Shown: piece by piece, positions 11,601 to 39,517 of the stretch
How positions within the stretch are numbered: position 1 is the first letter of the stretch
Layout: each line of letters begins with the position of its first letter
Notes under the pieces: model-generated
What the model was told of the DNA's origin: nothing
Databases searched by the model: none
Seen by the model: only the letters and a program-made list of their open reading frames with translations
Position numbers and translations under genes: made by a program
DNA from: Myxococcus stipitatus
GTDB taxonomy: Bacteria; Myxococcota; Myxococcia; Myxococcales; Myxococcaceae
Length of the DNA stretch: 64,000 bases
Direction of reading: 5' to 3'
Assembly (NCBI RefSeq): GCF_038561935.1
Contig: NZ_CP102770.1
Location: forward strand, 4,898,001-4,962,000

Positions 11601-13996
11601 GCCTGCTCGCTGGAGCTGGCGCGCGCGCACCATGAGGCCCTGCCAGGCGTCGCGCTGTTCAACGAGTACGGTCCGACCGAGACCACCATCTGGAGCACGA
11701 CACACGCGGTCCAGAAGGAAGAGCAGGGCAGTGTGCCCATCGGTCGAGGAGTACCGGGGGCCAGGGTGTACGTGCTGGATGGCCGGCGGGCGCTCGCGCT
11801 GCCGGGGGCTCCAGGCGAGCTGTACGTGGGAGGCCGAGGCGTGGCGCGGGGCTACCTGGGCCAGCCGAAGCTCACGGCGGAGCGCTTCCTGGCGGACCCC
11901 TTCGACACGCGGCCCGGGGCGAGGATGTATCGCACGGGAGACCTGGTGCGCTGGCGCGGCGACGGGACGCTCGAGTTCCTGGGACGCGCGGACACGCAGG
12001 TGAAGGTGCGTGGCTTCCGCATCGAGCCTGGTGAAGTCGAGGCGGCGCTGCTGGCGCATCCCGACGTCCGCGAGGCGGCGGTGGTCGCGCGCGAGGACGG
12101 CGGGGGGCCGAAGCGACTGGTGGCGTACGTGGTGGCGGCGAAGCCAGGGGACGCCGAGGTGCTGCCGCCCGGTGTGTTGAAGGCCTGGCTCCAGTCGAGG
12201 CTCGCGCCGTACATGGTCCCCTCGGCCTACGTGCTGCTGCCGGCCCTGCCGCGAACGCGCCATGGCAAGGTGGACACGCGCCTGTTGCCTGCGCCGGAGT
12301 CTCAGGCGGCGAAGACGTCGGAAACGGCGGTGGCGCCGCGAACGGAGGTGGAGGAGCAGCTCGCCGCGCTGTGGAAGGAAGTCCTCCGCGTGGAGCGTGT
12401 GGGCATCCACGATGACTTCTTCGAGCTGGGGGGCGACTCCATCCTCGGCCTCCAGATCGTCACGCGCGCCCGCGCCGTGGGCATCGAGCTGTCCCCGAAG
12501 CAGCTCTTCCAGAACCCCACCGTGGCGCGACTGGCCTCGGTGGCGGGCACGCGCCTCGCGGTGCAGGCGGAGCAGGGGCCCGTGGTGGGACCGGTGGTGC
12601 TCACGCCCATCCAGCGCTGGTTCTTCGAGCTGGGGTTGGAGGCGCCGGACCACTGGAACATGTCGCTGATGTTCGAGGTGCGTACGTCGCTGGACGCGGC
12701 CTTGTTGGAGCGTGCGCTGGCGCACGTGGTGGAGCACCACGACGCGCTCCGGCTGCGCTTCGCACGTATCGGTGACACGTGGCACCAGACCTCCGAGGCC
12801 CCCGGTGCACGGGTGGCACTGGAGTACGCGGACCTGTCCGAATGGGTGTCTCCCGAGGAGAAGCGGAGCGCGCTCGCGGCGCGTGTCCAAGCGCATCAGC
12901 AGTCCTTGAGTCTGGGCGGGCCGCTGATCCGGGGCCTGCTGCTGGAGCTGGGGGCGGGACAGTCGCCACGGTTGTTGCTGTCGGTCCACCATCTCGCGGT
13001 GGATGCGGTGTCATGGCGCATCCTGTTGGAGGACCTGGCGGCGGCGTACGCGCGACTCTCGGAAGGGGCGCCGGTGTCGCTGCCTCCGAAGACGACCTCG
13101 TTCCAGGCCTGGGCGCGAGGCTTGGACTCACTGGCACGGACCGAGAAGCTCCGCGCGGAGCAGGCGTGGTGGTTGGAGCGTCCGTGGAAGGAGGCCGCGC
13201 GACTGCCTCGAGACTTCCCGGATGGCATCAACACCGAAGCCACGGCGCGCGCCCTCACGGTGACACTGTCCGCGGAGCAAACGAAGGCGCTGCTCCAGGA
13301 GGTACCGAAGGCCTGGCACACCCAGGCGCAGGACCCGCTGCTCACGGCCCTGGCGCAAGCGCTGGCGGCCTGGACGGGGCGGACCGCCGCGCTGGTCGAC
13401 GTGGAGGGACATGGTCGTGAGGAGGTGCTCTCGGGCGTGGACGTGTCCCGCACGGTGGGCTGGTTCACGCGCTTCTTCCCCGCGCTGCTCGACCTCCGAG
13501 GCGCGAGCTCGCCCGGTGAGGCGCTGCGTGGTGTGAAGGAGCTGCTGCGCGCGGTGCCTTCGCGAGGCATGGGCTGGGGCCTGCTGCGCTACGGGAACGC
13601 GGACAGCCCGCTGGCGGCGCTTCCCCAGGCGGAGGTGGGCTTCAACCACCTGGGCCAGCTGGAGGGGTTCGTCGGCGCGGGCGGACCCTTCGCGCTCGCG
13701 CCAGAGAGCGAAGGGGTGCGGCAGCGCGCGACGAGCGCTCGTCGTCCCTACCTCCTGGACGTGACGAGCGTGGTGCGAGACGGCCGGCTGGAGGTGGTGT
13801 GGACCTTCAGCGAGGCCGTGCATCGCCGCGAGACGGTGGCGCGTCTGGCGGAGGACTTCCTGGCGCGGCTGGTGGTGTTGGTGGAGGCGTCGCGGGCACC
13901 GGATGCGGGGGGACATTCCCCGTCCGACTTCCCGCTCGCGAAGGTGAAGCAGTCGCAGCTCGACAAGCTGGCGGCGCGATTTGGAAAGAAGACGCG

Positions 13997-14000
<4 letters not shown>
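2643..14000 (+). CDS. Hybrid PKS/NRPS: KS-AT-ACP-C-A*(Mox)-C-A-PCP-E
   Basis: 3785-residue megasynthase. The KS has Cys181 (TACSTG), His317 (EAHGTG) and His357 (NLGH). The AT has GHSFG with Ser631 and HAFH at 727-730, the usual malonyl-CoA signature. ACP serine is 956 (LGGNS). There is no KR, DH or ER, so the beta-ketone should persist. C1 carries HHVVCDT at 1152, with the motif glycine replaced by threonine. Then comes a decayed A domain split by a luciferase-like monooxygenase (about 1715-2060), with no carrier protein after it. C2 (HHIVSDG at 2398), a full A (YTSGSTG at 2870), PCP (GGDS, Ser3266) and an epimerase (HHLAVDAVSW at 3449) follow. The A pocket reads D-A-A-I-S-G-E-I-W, which I cannot assign. 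The terminal FPLAKV tail marks an E-to-C docking junction. An ATGA overlap couples it to the next gene. Confidence 0.95.
7080..9400 (+). other. Decayed adenylation domain interrupted by a flavin monooxygenase (Mox) domain
   Basis: Residues about 1480-1714 retain an A1-like segment (VTWREL at 1504) and an A2-like VLEAGGAYVLLSP. The usual YTSGSTGxPKG is reduced to a CLETLVGPTGERLRAV-like stretch. Residues about 1715-2060 form a bacterial luciferase-like FMN monooxygenase (SLSFFANDED, WTPERHF, GWHANDF, LTAAGSPDTF), of the type known inside NRPS A domains in myxothiazol and melithiazol synthases. Residues about 2061-2260 resemble eroded A6-A8 motifs (GTLAMLG, then FALGHRARRRLDGTLELL in place of YRTGDxxRxxxDGxLEFLG). 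The A core looks inactive and the Mox looks intact. No PCP separates this block from the next C domain. Confidence 0.85.
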
Positions 14001-32047
<18,047 letters not shown>

Positions 32048-32058
32048 CGACGCCTCGC

Positions 32059-32991
32059 TCAGGGGGGGGAGGCTGAGTTCGCCTCCGCCGCCGCGGCTGG
32101 AGCCAGCGCCTCCACCAGCCCCTGCGTCACCGCCGCGCCGAAGGCCTCCAGGGTGCGCTCCTCGCGCCACCGCGCGGCCTCCTCGAAGTCGAGCGCATGA
32201 TGTGTCTCGATGATGACGGAGGGGATGGAGGGCTTGCGCAGCACGAAGATGCGACGATGCGTGGGCTCTCGCGCCACGAAGACGCCGGCCTCCTCCGAGT
32301 CGGCGGCATAGAGCCCCGTGTAGTCGACGCCGTCATAGGGAGGGAAGCCCACCCGCGACAGGTTCCGGGCCAGCGCCCGCGCCAGTCCCGCGCGCCGCGT
32401 CTGGAGCGGGGGCTCCGCCTCCTCGGACCAGAGGACGCTGAAGCCCGGCGTCGCATCCTGGCGGTTGCATTCGAGTCCTTCACGGGGGGACCACAGCCGA
32501 GGTGTCCCTCGCGAGTCCGAGTGCAAGCTCACCAGCACATGCGCACCCCACTGCGCGGCAGAGGTGAGCCGGTCGGCATACGCCACCCGCTGTCCCTCCT
32601 TGCGGCTGAGCTTCACCTCGAAATGTCCGGTGGCCTCCAGCCGCCGAGCCAGGTCTTCGGCGACGCGCAGCGTGAAGGACTCTTCGTCCTCACAGGTCAC
32701 GGAGCGGTTGCCCGTGTTCCCCTCGGCCCCGTGTCCCGCGTCCAGGTACACGCGCTGTCGGGTGAACCCGGAAGGGAAGCGCGCCAGGCCGAAGGTCAAC
32801 GGCGCACCCGCGGCGGGCCACTTGGGGGGCACACGAGGAGGCTCGGGGGCCGCTGTCGAGGGGGCAGGCGGAGCCACCACGGCGGCCTTCTCCGCGGGCG
32901 CATGCTCCACCTCCGTCGAGGCACGCATGCACCCTGGTACCGCCAGCAGCGCGACGAGTCCCAGTCCCCAAGCTCGAGTGGATTCCGGCAT
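32059..32991 (-). CDS. Lipoprotein N-acetylmuramoyl-L-alanine amidase (Amidase_3)
   Basis: 310 residues starting MPESTRAW. This start gives a signal peptide with lipobox-like VPGC at Cys21, whereas the longer in-frame ORF adds 39 non-conserved residues. After a Pro/Ala-rich linker, the catalytic domain shows the zinc-amidase pattern: YLDAGHG (first His), a Glu-rich DEESF segment, SLHSDS (second His) and VIIETHH with the late Glu. Family members cleave the amide between MurNAc and L-Ala in peptidoglycan; this one is probably anchored in the periplasm on a membrane. It converges with the NRPS gene, with only 11 bases between the two stop codons, and is divergent from the helicase gene. A tiny AGCGA/TCGCT stem overlaps both stops. 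It is unlikely to belong to the biosynthetic locus. Confidence 0.88.
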   Translation of the reverse strand: MPESTRAWGLGLVALLAVPGCMRASTEVEHAPAEKAAVVAPPAPSTAAPEPPRVPPKWPAAGAPLTFGLARFPSGFTRQRVYLDAGHGAEGNTGNRSVTCEDEESFTLRVAEDLARRLEATGHFEVKLSRKEGQRVAYADRLTSAAQWGAHVLVSLHSDSRGTPRLWSPREGLECNRQDATPGFSVLWSEEAEPPLQTRRAGLARALARNLSRVGFPPYDGVDYTGLYAADSEEAGVFVAREPTHRRIFVLRKPSIPSVIIETHHALDFEEAARWREERTLEAFGAAVTQGLVEALAPAAAAEANSASPP

Positions 32992-33106
32992 GTGCGGTTC
33001 GACGCCCGCCAAGGGAGCGTCGTTCCACAGTGTTGCCTGGAATGACGGGCGGTGGAAGGTGGTCCCCCTTGCGTTTCCCTTCCGCTTTGCGAAGAAGCAC
33101 GGGGTC

Positions 33107-36100
33107 ATGTCCGTGGAGCGCCCGCAGCCCGACCTCTCGCCCGTCCCTCACTTCGCCACGGAAGGGGCACTGCGCTCCTGGCTTCGAGAGAAGGGAGTCG
33201 AACACCTCTCCCGCCTGAGCCTCACGGTGTTGATGCCCTGGGTGGACGCGGCCTTGCTGCCCCAGGCGCGTCCCGCGACGGCGCGGCGGCGGTTGGTGGA
33301 GATGCTGAGCGAGGAGGCGCGGACGCGCTGGACCCAGGAGTCCCTCCCGTCGCCGAAGATGAAGGAGCTGTTGCCTCGGCTCGCGTGGCGCTTCGTGGAG
33401 GAGGAACGCCGAGGCGCGGAGCGCACCCGTGCGGAGCTGCCCGCGCGCTTGTCGCCACCGGACGACGCTCGGACCCATCGGGTCCACGGCCTGCTCCTGG
33501 ACCTGCGCTCCCGAGCCCCCGAGACGGTGGCGCCGCGCCCCACCCAGGCCCTGTTCCTGGAGCCCCTCCAGCACGACCCGGAGCTGCCTGGCTTCCGCTT
33601 CCGTGAGACGCGTTGCTCGGAGCTGCCCTACGGCGCGCAGATGGGGTTCATCCTCCCTGAAGCGACCCTGACCTTCACACCCCACAGCGTGCAGGGGGAC
33701 TGCACCTGTGGCGCGCCGCCCTGTGTGCACCTGCTGGCCGCCATCGACACGGTGCTCTTGTGGCTGCATCAGCCGTGGACACCGTCGTTCGGCGAGACGC
33801 TCGACGAGCTGGTGCGTCCGGGGTGGGACCGCACGCTCCGGGCGATGGAGCGCGCGCTCGACGAAGGGACGGGGAGCGGGGCAGGGGTGGAGATCTCCTG
33901 GCGCGTCGACGTCATCGAAGGCTACGGCGTGGAGGTCTTCCCGTACGTCCACAAGCGCAACAAGAAGGGGCTGCGCTCGACGGGCGCGAAGGTGAGCCGG
34001 CGCAAGCTCCTCCAGGAGCATGGCTCCCAGCTCTCCGCGCTCGATGCGCGCCTCGCGTCCTTGCTGCCGGATGGGGATGCGCCCGCCTCGCGCGGACTCC
34101 TCATCGAGCTGGTGGACCATCCTCGGCTCTATCAGGAGGGGACGCAGGACCTGCTGGTGCAGGTGGAGCGCGCGAAGGTGGGCATCGTCGCGGTGGAGCG
34201 GGGCGGCACCGTCATCGTCACCGCGGGCGTGGACGGCGCGACGCTGCACGCGACGATGGTGGACCGCGTGCGCAAGTCGAAGCCGGAGGAGGCGCTCTTC
34301 CTCTGGGATGAAGGCGCGCGCAGGCTCACCGTGCTGGACGTGGGCCCGGACGTCCGCGCGCTCGTCACGGTCCTCCAGCGCCACGGCAATGTCTTCCCGC
34401 CCGAGAGCCACGAGGTGCTGCTCGAGAAGCTGTCGAAGCTGGCCGTGCGCATGCCGGTGGCCTTGCCTCGCGGGGTGATGGGCGAGCGCGTCCCTTCGCT
34501 CCAGCTCCCGGTGCTCCGGTTCGAGCTGGAGCCCGGCGGCGCGGTGCGCGTGGAGCTGCGCATGCGGGCGCTCCCCGACAGCATCAGCTTCATCCCAGGG
34601 GAGGGGCCTCGAGACGTCTACGTGCGCCGCAACCTGGAGCCTGTCCACACGGTGCGCGACTTCATGAAGGAGCTCGCGCTGGCGCAGTCCCTCCAGGCGC
34701 GGCTGCCCTTCGCGCAGGGCGAGGCCCAGGTGATTCCCTTCACCTTCTCCTTCGAGAATGTGCAGGGGGCGCTCGCGCTGCTGTCGGCGTGTCAGGAGCT
34801 GGAGTCGCCTCCGGAGCTGGAGTGGGTCGGTTCACCCCTGAAGCTCGCGGGCTCGCGAGGCGCCAGCGCGCTGCGAATCACCGTCGAGCGCAAGCGGGAC
34901 TGGTTCGGTGTGCTGGGGGGGCTGGCGGTCCAGGGAGAGCGCGTGGAGCTGGGGCGGCTCCTGGACGCCGCCCGGCGCAAGGAGCGCTTCATCCAGGTGA
35001 AGGACCAGACCTACGTGGAGGTCGAGGAGGCGCTCCGGCATCACCTGGAGCGGCTCGCGGACCATGCCCACCTGTCGCGTCACGGCCTGGAGGTGAGCCC
35101 CGCGGCGGCGGAGTCCCTCTCCGCCCTGGGGACCGCGGGCGCGGCGCTGGATGCGGACGAGACGTGGAAGCGCATGGTCGAGCGCATCTTCGCGGCGAAG
35201 GAGCTCAAGCCGAAGGTGCCCGCCACGCTGAAGACGGAGCTGCGCGACTATCAGGCGGACGGCTTCCGCTGGCTCACCCGGCTGGCGTCATGGGGAGCGG
35301 GTGGGGTGCTCGCGGATGACATGGGTCTGGGCAAGACGGTGCAGGCGCTGACCGTCCTGCTGGAGCGCTCGAAGCTGGGGCCCGCGCTGGTGCTCGCGCC
35401 GACCTCCGTGGCCTTCAACTGGATGGATGAGGCGAAGCGCTTCGCCCCCTCGCTGCGCATGCGCCTCTTCTCCGAGGCCGCGGACCGAGGCGGCCTGCTC
35501 GAGCGGCTGGGGCCTCGCGACGTGCTGGTGCTCAGCTACGGCCTGCTCACGCGGGACATCGGCCGGCTGTCCGAGCTGCGCTTCGCCACCATCGTCTTCG
35601 ACGAGGCCCAGGCGCTGAAGAACGCGGGCACGCACCGCTTCCGCGCGGCACGGGCCCTCCAGGGAGACTTCAAGTTCGCCCTCTCCGGCACGCCGCTGGA
35701 GAACCACCTGGGCGAGCTGTGGAGTGTCTTCGCCCTCGTCTTCCCGGGGCTGCTCGGCAGTCACGACGCCTTCCGCACGCGCTTCGCGATTCCCATCGAG
35801 CGTCGGGTGGACCCCACGGCCGCGCCCGCGCTGGCCCGCGTGCTGGAGCCCTTCCTGCTGCGTCGCACGAAGTCTCAAGTCGAGGCGCAGCTCCCGCCAC
35901 GCACCGACGTGCGCGTGCCCGTGGTCCTCTCCACCGCGGAGTGGACGATGTACGAGGACGCCCGGCTGGCCGCGCTCTCCGCGCTGGAGTCGAGGCCGGA
36001 GGTGAAGCAGGAGCGCCGCGCGCGCGAACACGAGCAGCGCTTCGAGGTGCTCGCCGCGCTCACCCGCCTGCGCCTGCTGGCCTCGCACCCTCGGCTGTAC

Positions 36101-36676
36101 GACGCCACGTCGCGCGTGGAGTCCTCCAAGCTGGAGCGCTTCCTGGAGCTCGTGGAGGAGCTGCGCTCGGAAGGCCACCGCGCGCTTGTCTTCAGCCAGT
36201 TCACCTCGCACCTGGCGCTGGTGCGGGAAGTCCTGGACGCGCACGGCATCCGGTACGAGTACCTGGACGGCCAGTCGACGCCCAAGGCCCGAGAGCAGTC
36301 CGTGCGCGCCTTCCAGGAGGGCACCGCGCCGCTGTTCCTCATCTCCCTGAAGGCGGGTGGCTTCGGCCTCAACCTCACCGCCGCCAACAGCGTCATCCAC
36401 CTGGACCCTTGGTGGAACCCGGCCGTGGAGGATCAGGCGTCGGACCGCGCGCACCGCATCGGCCAGGAGCGCCCCGTCACCGTGTACCGGCTCGTCGCGC
36501 GAGGCACCATCGAGGAGCAGATGCTCTCCCTGCACGAGCACAAGCGGGCCCTTGTCGCGGACGTGCTCGAGGGCAAGGACGGCGCGGGCCGGCTCTCCAC
36601 CCAGGAGATGCTCGGCCTGCTCTCCCAGCGGCTCTCCCGCCCCGACGAGGAGGAGCCTCCCCAGACGCGCCACTGA
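33107..36676 (+). CDS. SNF2-family DEAD/DEAH helicase with SWIM zinc finger
   Basis: 1189 residues from ATG 33107 (MSVERPQP); the longer in-frame ORF runs antisense through the amidase gene and is rejected. The N-terminal half carries a SWIM-type zinc motif: Cys199, Cys201, Cys206, His208 (CTCGAPPCVH). The C-terminal half is a full SWI2/SNF2 motor: DYQADGFRW, Walker A MGLGKT with Lys743, LAPTSVAFNW, DEAQ with Asp832, SGTPLENHLGELWS, then helicase C with VFSQFTSHL, LDGQ, LKAGGFGLNLTAA, and DRAHRIGQ motif VI. Family members are double-stranded-DNA translocases that remodel protein-DNA complexes, often linked to repair or transcription recycling. The target here is unknown. It ends facing lon with a shared terminator. 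Confidence 0.93.
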   Translation: MSVERPQPDLSPVPHFATEGALRSWLREKGVEHLSRLSLTVLMPWVDAALLPQARPATARRRLVEMLSEEARTRWTQESLPSPKMKELLPRLAWRFVEEERRGAERTRAELPARLSPPDDARTHRVHGLLLDLRSRAPETVAPRPTQALFLEPLQHDPELPGFRFRETRCSELPYGAQMGFILPEATLTFTPHSVQGDCTCGAPPCVHLLAAIDTVLLWLHQPWTPSFGETLDELVRPGWDRTLRAMERALDEGTGSGAGVEISWRVDVIEGYGVEVFPYVHKRNKKGLRSTGAKVSRRKLLQEHGSQLSALDARLASLLPDGDAPASRGLLIELVDHPRLYQEGTQDLLVQVERAKVGIVAVERGGTVIVTAGVDGATLHATMVDRVRKSKPEEALFLWDEGARRLTVLDVGPDVRALVTVLQRHGNVFPPESHEVLLEKLSKLAVRMPVALPRGVMGERVPSLQLPVLRFELEPGGAVRVELRMRALPDSISFIPGEGPRDVYVRRNLEPVHTVRDFMKELALAQSLQARLPFAQGEAQVIPFTFSFENVQGALALLSACQELESPPELEWVGSPLKLAGSRGASALRITVERKRDWFGVLGGLAVQGERVELGRLLDAARRKERFIQVKDQTYVEVEEALRHHLERLADHAHLSRHGLEVSPAAAESLSALGTAGAALDADETWKRMVERIFAAKELKPKVPATLKTELRDYQADGFRWLTRLASWGAGGVLADDMGLGKTVQALTVLLERSKLGPALVLAPTSVAFNWMDEAKRFAPSLRMRLFSEAADRGGLLERLGPRDVLVLSYGLLTRDIGRLSELRFATIVFDEAQALKNAGTHRFRAARALQGDFKFALSGTPLENHLGELWSVFALVFPGLLGSHDAFRTRFAIPIERRVDPTAAPALARVLEPFLLRRTKSQVEAQLPPRTDVRVPVVLSTAEWTMYEDARLAALSALESRPEVKQERRAREHEQRFEVLAALTRLRLLASHPRLYDATSRVESSKLERFLELVEELRSEGHRALVFSQFTSHLALVREVLDAHGIRYEYLDGQSTPKAREQSVRAFQEGTAPLFLISLKAGGFGLNLTAANSVIHLDPWWNPAVEDQASDRAHRIGQERPVTVYRLVARGTIEEQMLSLHEHKRALVADVLEGKDGAGRLSTQEMLGLLSQRLSRPDEEEPPQTRH

Positions 36677-36701
36677 CGGGGAGGGCAGGGCAGCCCGCAA
36701 A

Positions 36702-36743
36702 GACAACGGGCAGGTCCCTCATGTGGAGGAACCTGCCCGTGTC
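36702..36743. terminator. Bidirectional terminator between helicase gene and lon
   Basis: Perfect 10-base inverted repeat ACGGGCAGGT (36706-36715) and ACCTGCCCGT (36731-36740), extended by GAC/GTC outside, with a 15-base loop. It sits between two convergent stop codons (36676 and 36773). Confidence 0.75.
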
Positions 36744-36772
36744 ACGACTCAGCGGACCTCAGGTCCGTGCGC

Positions 36773-39259
36773 TCAGGCGCGGACCTCGGGAGCCCCGGCC
36801 TCGGACGTCGGAGGCGGCGCCTCCTTGCCAGGCTCGCCCCCCGGAGTCCCCGGCGACGACTTGAACGGCGACGTCTCCAGCGCGGCCTTCAGGACCTCGT
36901 CCATCTGGCTGACGAAGATGAACTCCAGCTCCTTCTTCGCCTGGTCCGGCACGTCCACCAGGTCCTTGCGGCAACGCTCGGGCAGGATGACCCGCTTGAT
37001 GCCCGCCCGGTGCGCAGCCAGCACCTTCTCCTTGATGCCGCCAACCGGCAGCACCAGGCCCCGCAGCGTGGCCTCGCCCGTCATCGCCGTGTCGTGCCGC
37101 ACCCGGATGCCCGTCAGCAGGCTGGTGAGCGCGGTCAGGATGGTGACACCCGCGGAAGGACCATCCTTGGGGATGGAGCCCGCCGGGAAGTGCAGGTGCA
37201 GGTCCGTCTTCTCCAGGAAGTTGGGGCTGATGCCCAACGACTCGGACTTGCTGCGCAGGTAGCTCAACGCCGCCGTCGCGCTCTCCTTCATCACGTCGCC
37301 CAGCTGGCCGGTGAGCGTCATGCCGCCCTTGCCCGCCATCTTGGTCGCCTCGATGAAGAGCAGGTCGCCACCCGCCGCCGTCCAGGCCAGGCCCGTCGCC
37401 ACGCCCGGAACCTCCGTGCGCTCGGCGACCTCCGAGTAGAACATCTCGGGCCCGAGGATCTCCTTCACCCGCTCGGCGTTGATGGTCTGCTTCTCCGTCT
37501 TCCCGCCGGCCACCTCCACCGCGACCGCGCGGCAGATGTCCGCGATGCGCCGCTCCAGGTTACGCACACCGGCCTCGCGCGTGTACGAGGTGGTGAGCGT
37601 CAGGAGCGCATCGTCGTTGATCTCGATGTGGTCCGGGTTCAGCCCGTGCTCCTTGAGCTGCTTGGGCACCAGGTGGATGCGAGCGATGCTCTGCTTCTCC
37701 TCGAACGTGTAGCCGGACAGCTCGATGATCTCCATGCGGTCCCGGAGGGGGCCGGGGATGGGGTCGAGCTGGTTCGCCGTGGCGATGAACATCACCTTCG
37801 ACAGGTCGAACGGCACGTCGAGGTAGTGGTCGCTGAACGTGTTGTTCTGCTCGGGGTCCAGCACCTCGAGGAGCGCCGCGCTCGGGTCGCCACGGAAGTC
37901 GGCGCCGAGCTTGTCGATTTCATCCAGCATCATCACCGGGTTCTTCGTCCCGGCCTTCTTCATGCTCTGGATGAAGCGGCCCGGCAGCGCGCCGACGTAG
38001 GTGCGCCGGTGGCCGCGGATCTCCGCCTCGTCACGCACGCCGCCCAGGGAGAGGCGCACGAACTTGCGGCCCGTGGCCTTCGCCACGCTCTGACCCAGCG
38101 ACGTCTTGCCGACGCCCGGAGGACCGACGAGGCACAGGATGGGCCCGCGCATGTCGTTCTTCAGCTTGCGCACCGCCAGGTACTCCAGGATGCGCTTCTT
38201 GACCTTCTTGATGCCGAAGTGGTCCTTGTCCAGCTGCTGCCGCGCGTTCTCGATGTCGAGGTTGTCCTCGGACAGCTTCGACCACGGCAGGTCCGCGATC
38301 CAATCCAGGTAGGTGCGCGCGACGGTGTACTCGCTCGAGGCCGCCGGAATCGTCTTCAGGCGGTTGAGCTCCTTGTTCGCGACCTTCTCCACCTCGGGAG
38401 GCAGGGCGGCCTTCTTCAGGCGCTCCTGGAGCTCGTCGAGCTCCTCCTCCTCCTCGCCCATCTCTCCCAGCTCCTCCTTGATGGCCTTGAGCTGCTGGCG
38501 CAGGTAGTACTCACGCTGCGTCTTCGACATCTCGCCCTTCACGGCGGAGTCGATCTTGTTGGAGAGCTTGAGGATCTCCCGCTTGCGGTTGAGCAGCTCC
38601 AGCACCAGCTTCATCCGCGCCTTGAGGTCCACCGTCTCCAGGACGGCCTGCTTCTCCTCGATGGGCACGTCGACGTTGGCGGCGATCAGGTCCGCCAGGT
38701 GGCCGGGGTGCGTGATGCTCTCCACCAGCTCGGTGGCGGCGGCGGGCAGCTCGGGCATCAGCTCGATGACCTCGCGCGCCAGCTTCTTGAGGTTGATGCC
38801 CAGGGCCTCCACCTCGACGTTCTCGGCGGAGGTCTTGTCCTCCACCGCGTCGACGCGGGCCTTGAGGTAGGGAGCCTCCTGCACCAGCTCCACCACACGG
38901 AAGCGGGCGAGCCCCTGCACCACGAGCGAGTAGTTGTCCTCGCCCATCTTCAGGAGCTTCACGATACGGGCGACGGTGCCCATGGTGTAGAGGTCGGCGG
39001 CGCCCGGATCCTCTTCCTCGGCGCGACGCTGGGTGACGACGCCAATCACCTGATCATCACGGACCGCGTCCTTGATCAGGGCAATGGTCTTCTGACGGCC
39101 GACGGCCAGGGGAAGCACGCCGCCGGGGAAGAAGACGCTGTTCCGCAGGGGCAGGATGGGCAGCACCTGCGGGATGTCTTCCTTGTTGATGAGCCCGGGA
39201 GGGGCCATCGCGGTGGGCATGGCGCTCGCGGCGGTGCCCTTCTTCTTCTCATCGGACAT
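36773..39259 (-). CDS. lon: ATP-dependent Lon protease (LonA type)
   Basis: 828 residues, full length for LonA. The N-terminal substrate-binding domain starts [19 protein letters not shown] coiled-coil region follows, then the AAA+ domain with Walker [10 protein letters not shown] (Lys385), Walker [11 protein letters not shown] and a sensor-1 ATANQLD. The C-terminal protease domain has the Ser-Lys dyad: Ser702 in PKDGPSAG and Lys745 in GGIKEKV, 43 residues apart as in E. coli Lon. It degrades damaged and regulatory cytosolic proteins. A GGAAGAGG ribosome site lies about nine bases before the ATG. From memory, M. xanthus has two lon genes (vegetative lonV and developmental lonD/bsgA); sequence comparison is needed to say which this is. 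The C-terminal tail after the dyad is Pro/Glu/Gly-rich. Confidence 0.98.
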   Translation of the reverse strand: MSDEKKKGTAASAMPTAMAPPGLINKEDIPQVLPILPLRNSVFFPGGVLPLAVGRQKTIALIKDAVRDDQVIGVVTQRRAEEEDPGAADLYTMGTVARIVKLLKMGEDNYSLVVQGLARFRVVELVQEAPYLKARVDAVEDKTSAENVEVEALGINLKKLAREVIELMPELPAAATELVESITHPGHLADLIAANVDVPIEEKQAVLETVDLKARMKLVLELLNRKREILKLSNKIDSAVKGEMSKTQREYYLRQQLKAIKEELGEMGEEEEELDELQERLKKAALPPEVEKVANKELNRLKTIPAASSEYTVARTYLDWIADLPWSKLSEDNLDIENARQQLDKDHFGIKKVKKRILEYLAVRKLKNDMRGPILCLVGPPGVGKTSLGQSVAKATGRKFVRLSLGGVRDEAEIRGHRRTYVGALPGRFIQSMKKAGTKNPVMMLDEIDKLGADFRGDPSAALLEVLDPEQNNTFSDHYLDVPFDLSKVMFIATANQLDPIPGPLRDRMEIIELSGYTFEEKQSIARIHLVPKQLKEHGLNPDHIEINDDALLTLTTSYTREAGVRNLERRIADICRAVAVEVAGGKTEKQTINAERVKEILGPEMFYSEVAERTEVPGVATGLAWTAAGGDLLFIEATKMAGKGGMTLTGQLGDVMKESATAALSYLRSKSESLGISPNFLEKTDLHLHFPAGSIPKDGPSAGVTILTALTSLLTGIRVRHDTAMTGEATLRGLVLPVGGIKEKVLAAHRAGIKRVILPERCRKDLVDVPDQAKKELEFIFVSQMDEVLKAALETSPFKSSPGTPGGEPGKEAPPPTSEAGAPEVRA

Positions 39260-39315
39260 GAAGTTCGGCCTCTTCCTTCTTCAAGCTCAACCCTACGAGC
39301 GGCCAAGCCGGTGAA

Positions 39316-39381
39316 CATCTGTCGGTTTTCTGCGGCAGATGAACCAACGTAACAACCAAAACGGCCATGGCAAACGCCATG
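39316..39381. promoter_or_regulatory. Two inverted repeats in the lon / vWA-lipoprotein divergent region
   Basis: The 258-base spacer (39260-39517) is less GC-rich than its surroundings. It holds CATCTGTCG (39316-39324) against CGGCAGATG (39333-39341), one mismatch, 8-base loop, and a perfect CATGGC-AAAC-GCCATG (39366-39381). They lie 57-122 bases upstream of lon and could be operators or leader hairpins. No clear -35/-10 was identified. Confidence 0.4.
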
Positions 39382-39517
39382 TACGATTTTCCACGCCCAA
39401 GTCGGATGCCGGACGCAGAGAGCTTGTCTCGCGTCCTGGCCGGGGGTGGGGCATGCTTGCCCCCCCAGCCCTGATGCGTCGCACCGCTGGGTGCGCCGCT
39501 CTCTGACGGAGCCCGCC

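Noticed and set aside
13799-13996. 66-residue N-terminal extension of the five-module NRPS
   Set aside because: Lies over the end of the preceding gene and is low complexity; the ATG at 13997 starts a canonical C domain with an ATGA overlap.
32465-33106. Long N-terminal extension of the SNF2 helicase
   Set aside because: Runs antisense through the amidase gene and has shadow-frame composition; MSVERPQP at 33107 is a sensible start in the divergent gap.
36767-39352. 861-codon open frame antisense to lon
   Set aside because: Third-position GC bias of lon keeps the opposite frame open; the product is low-complexity Leu/Arg/His/Gln-rich without domains, while lon is complete and motif-perfect.
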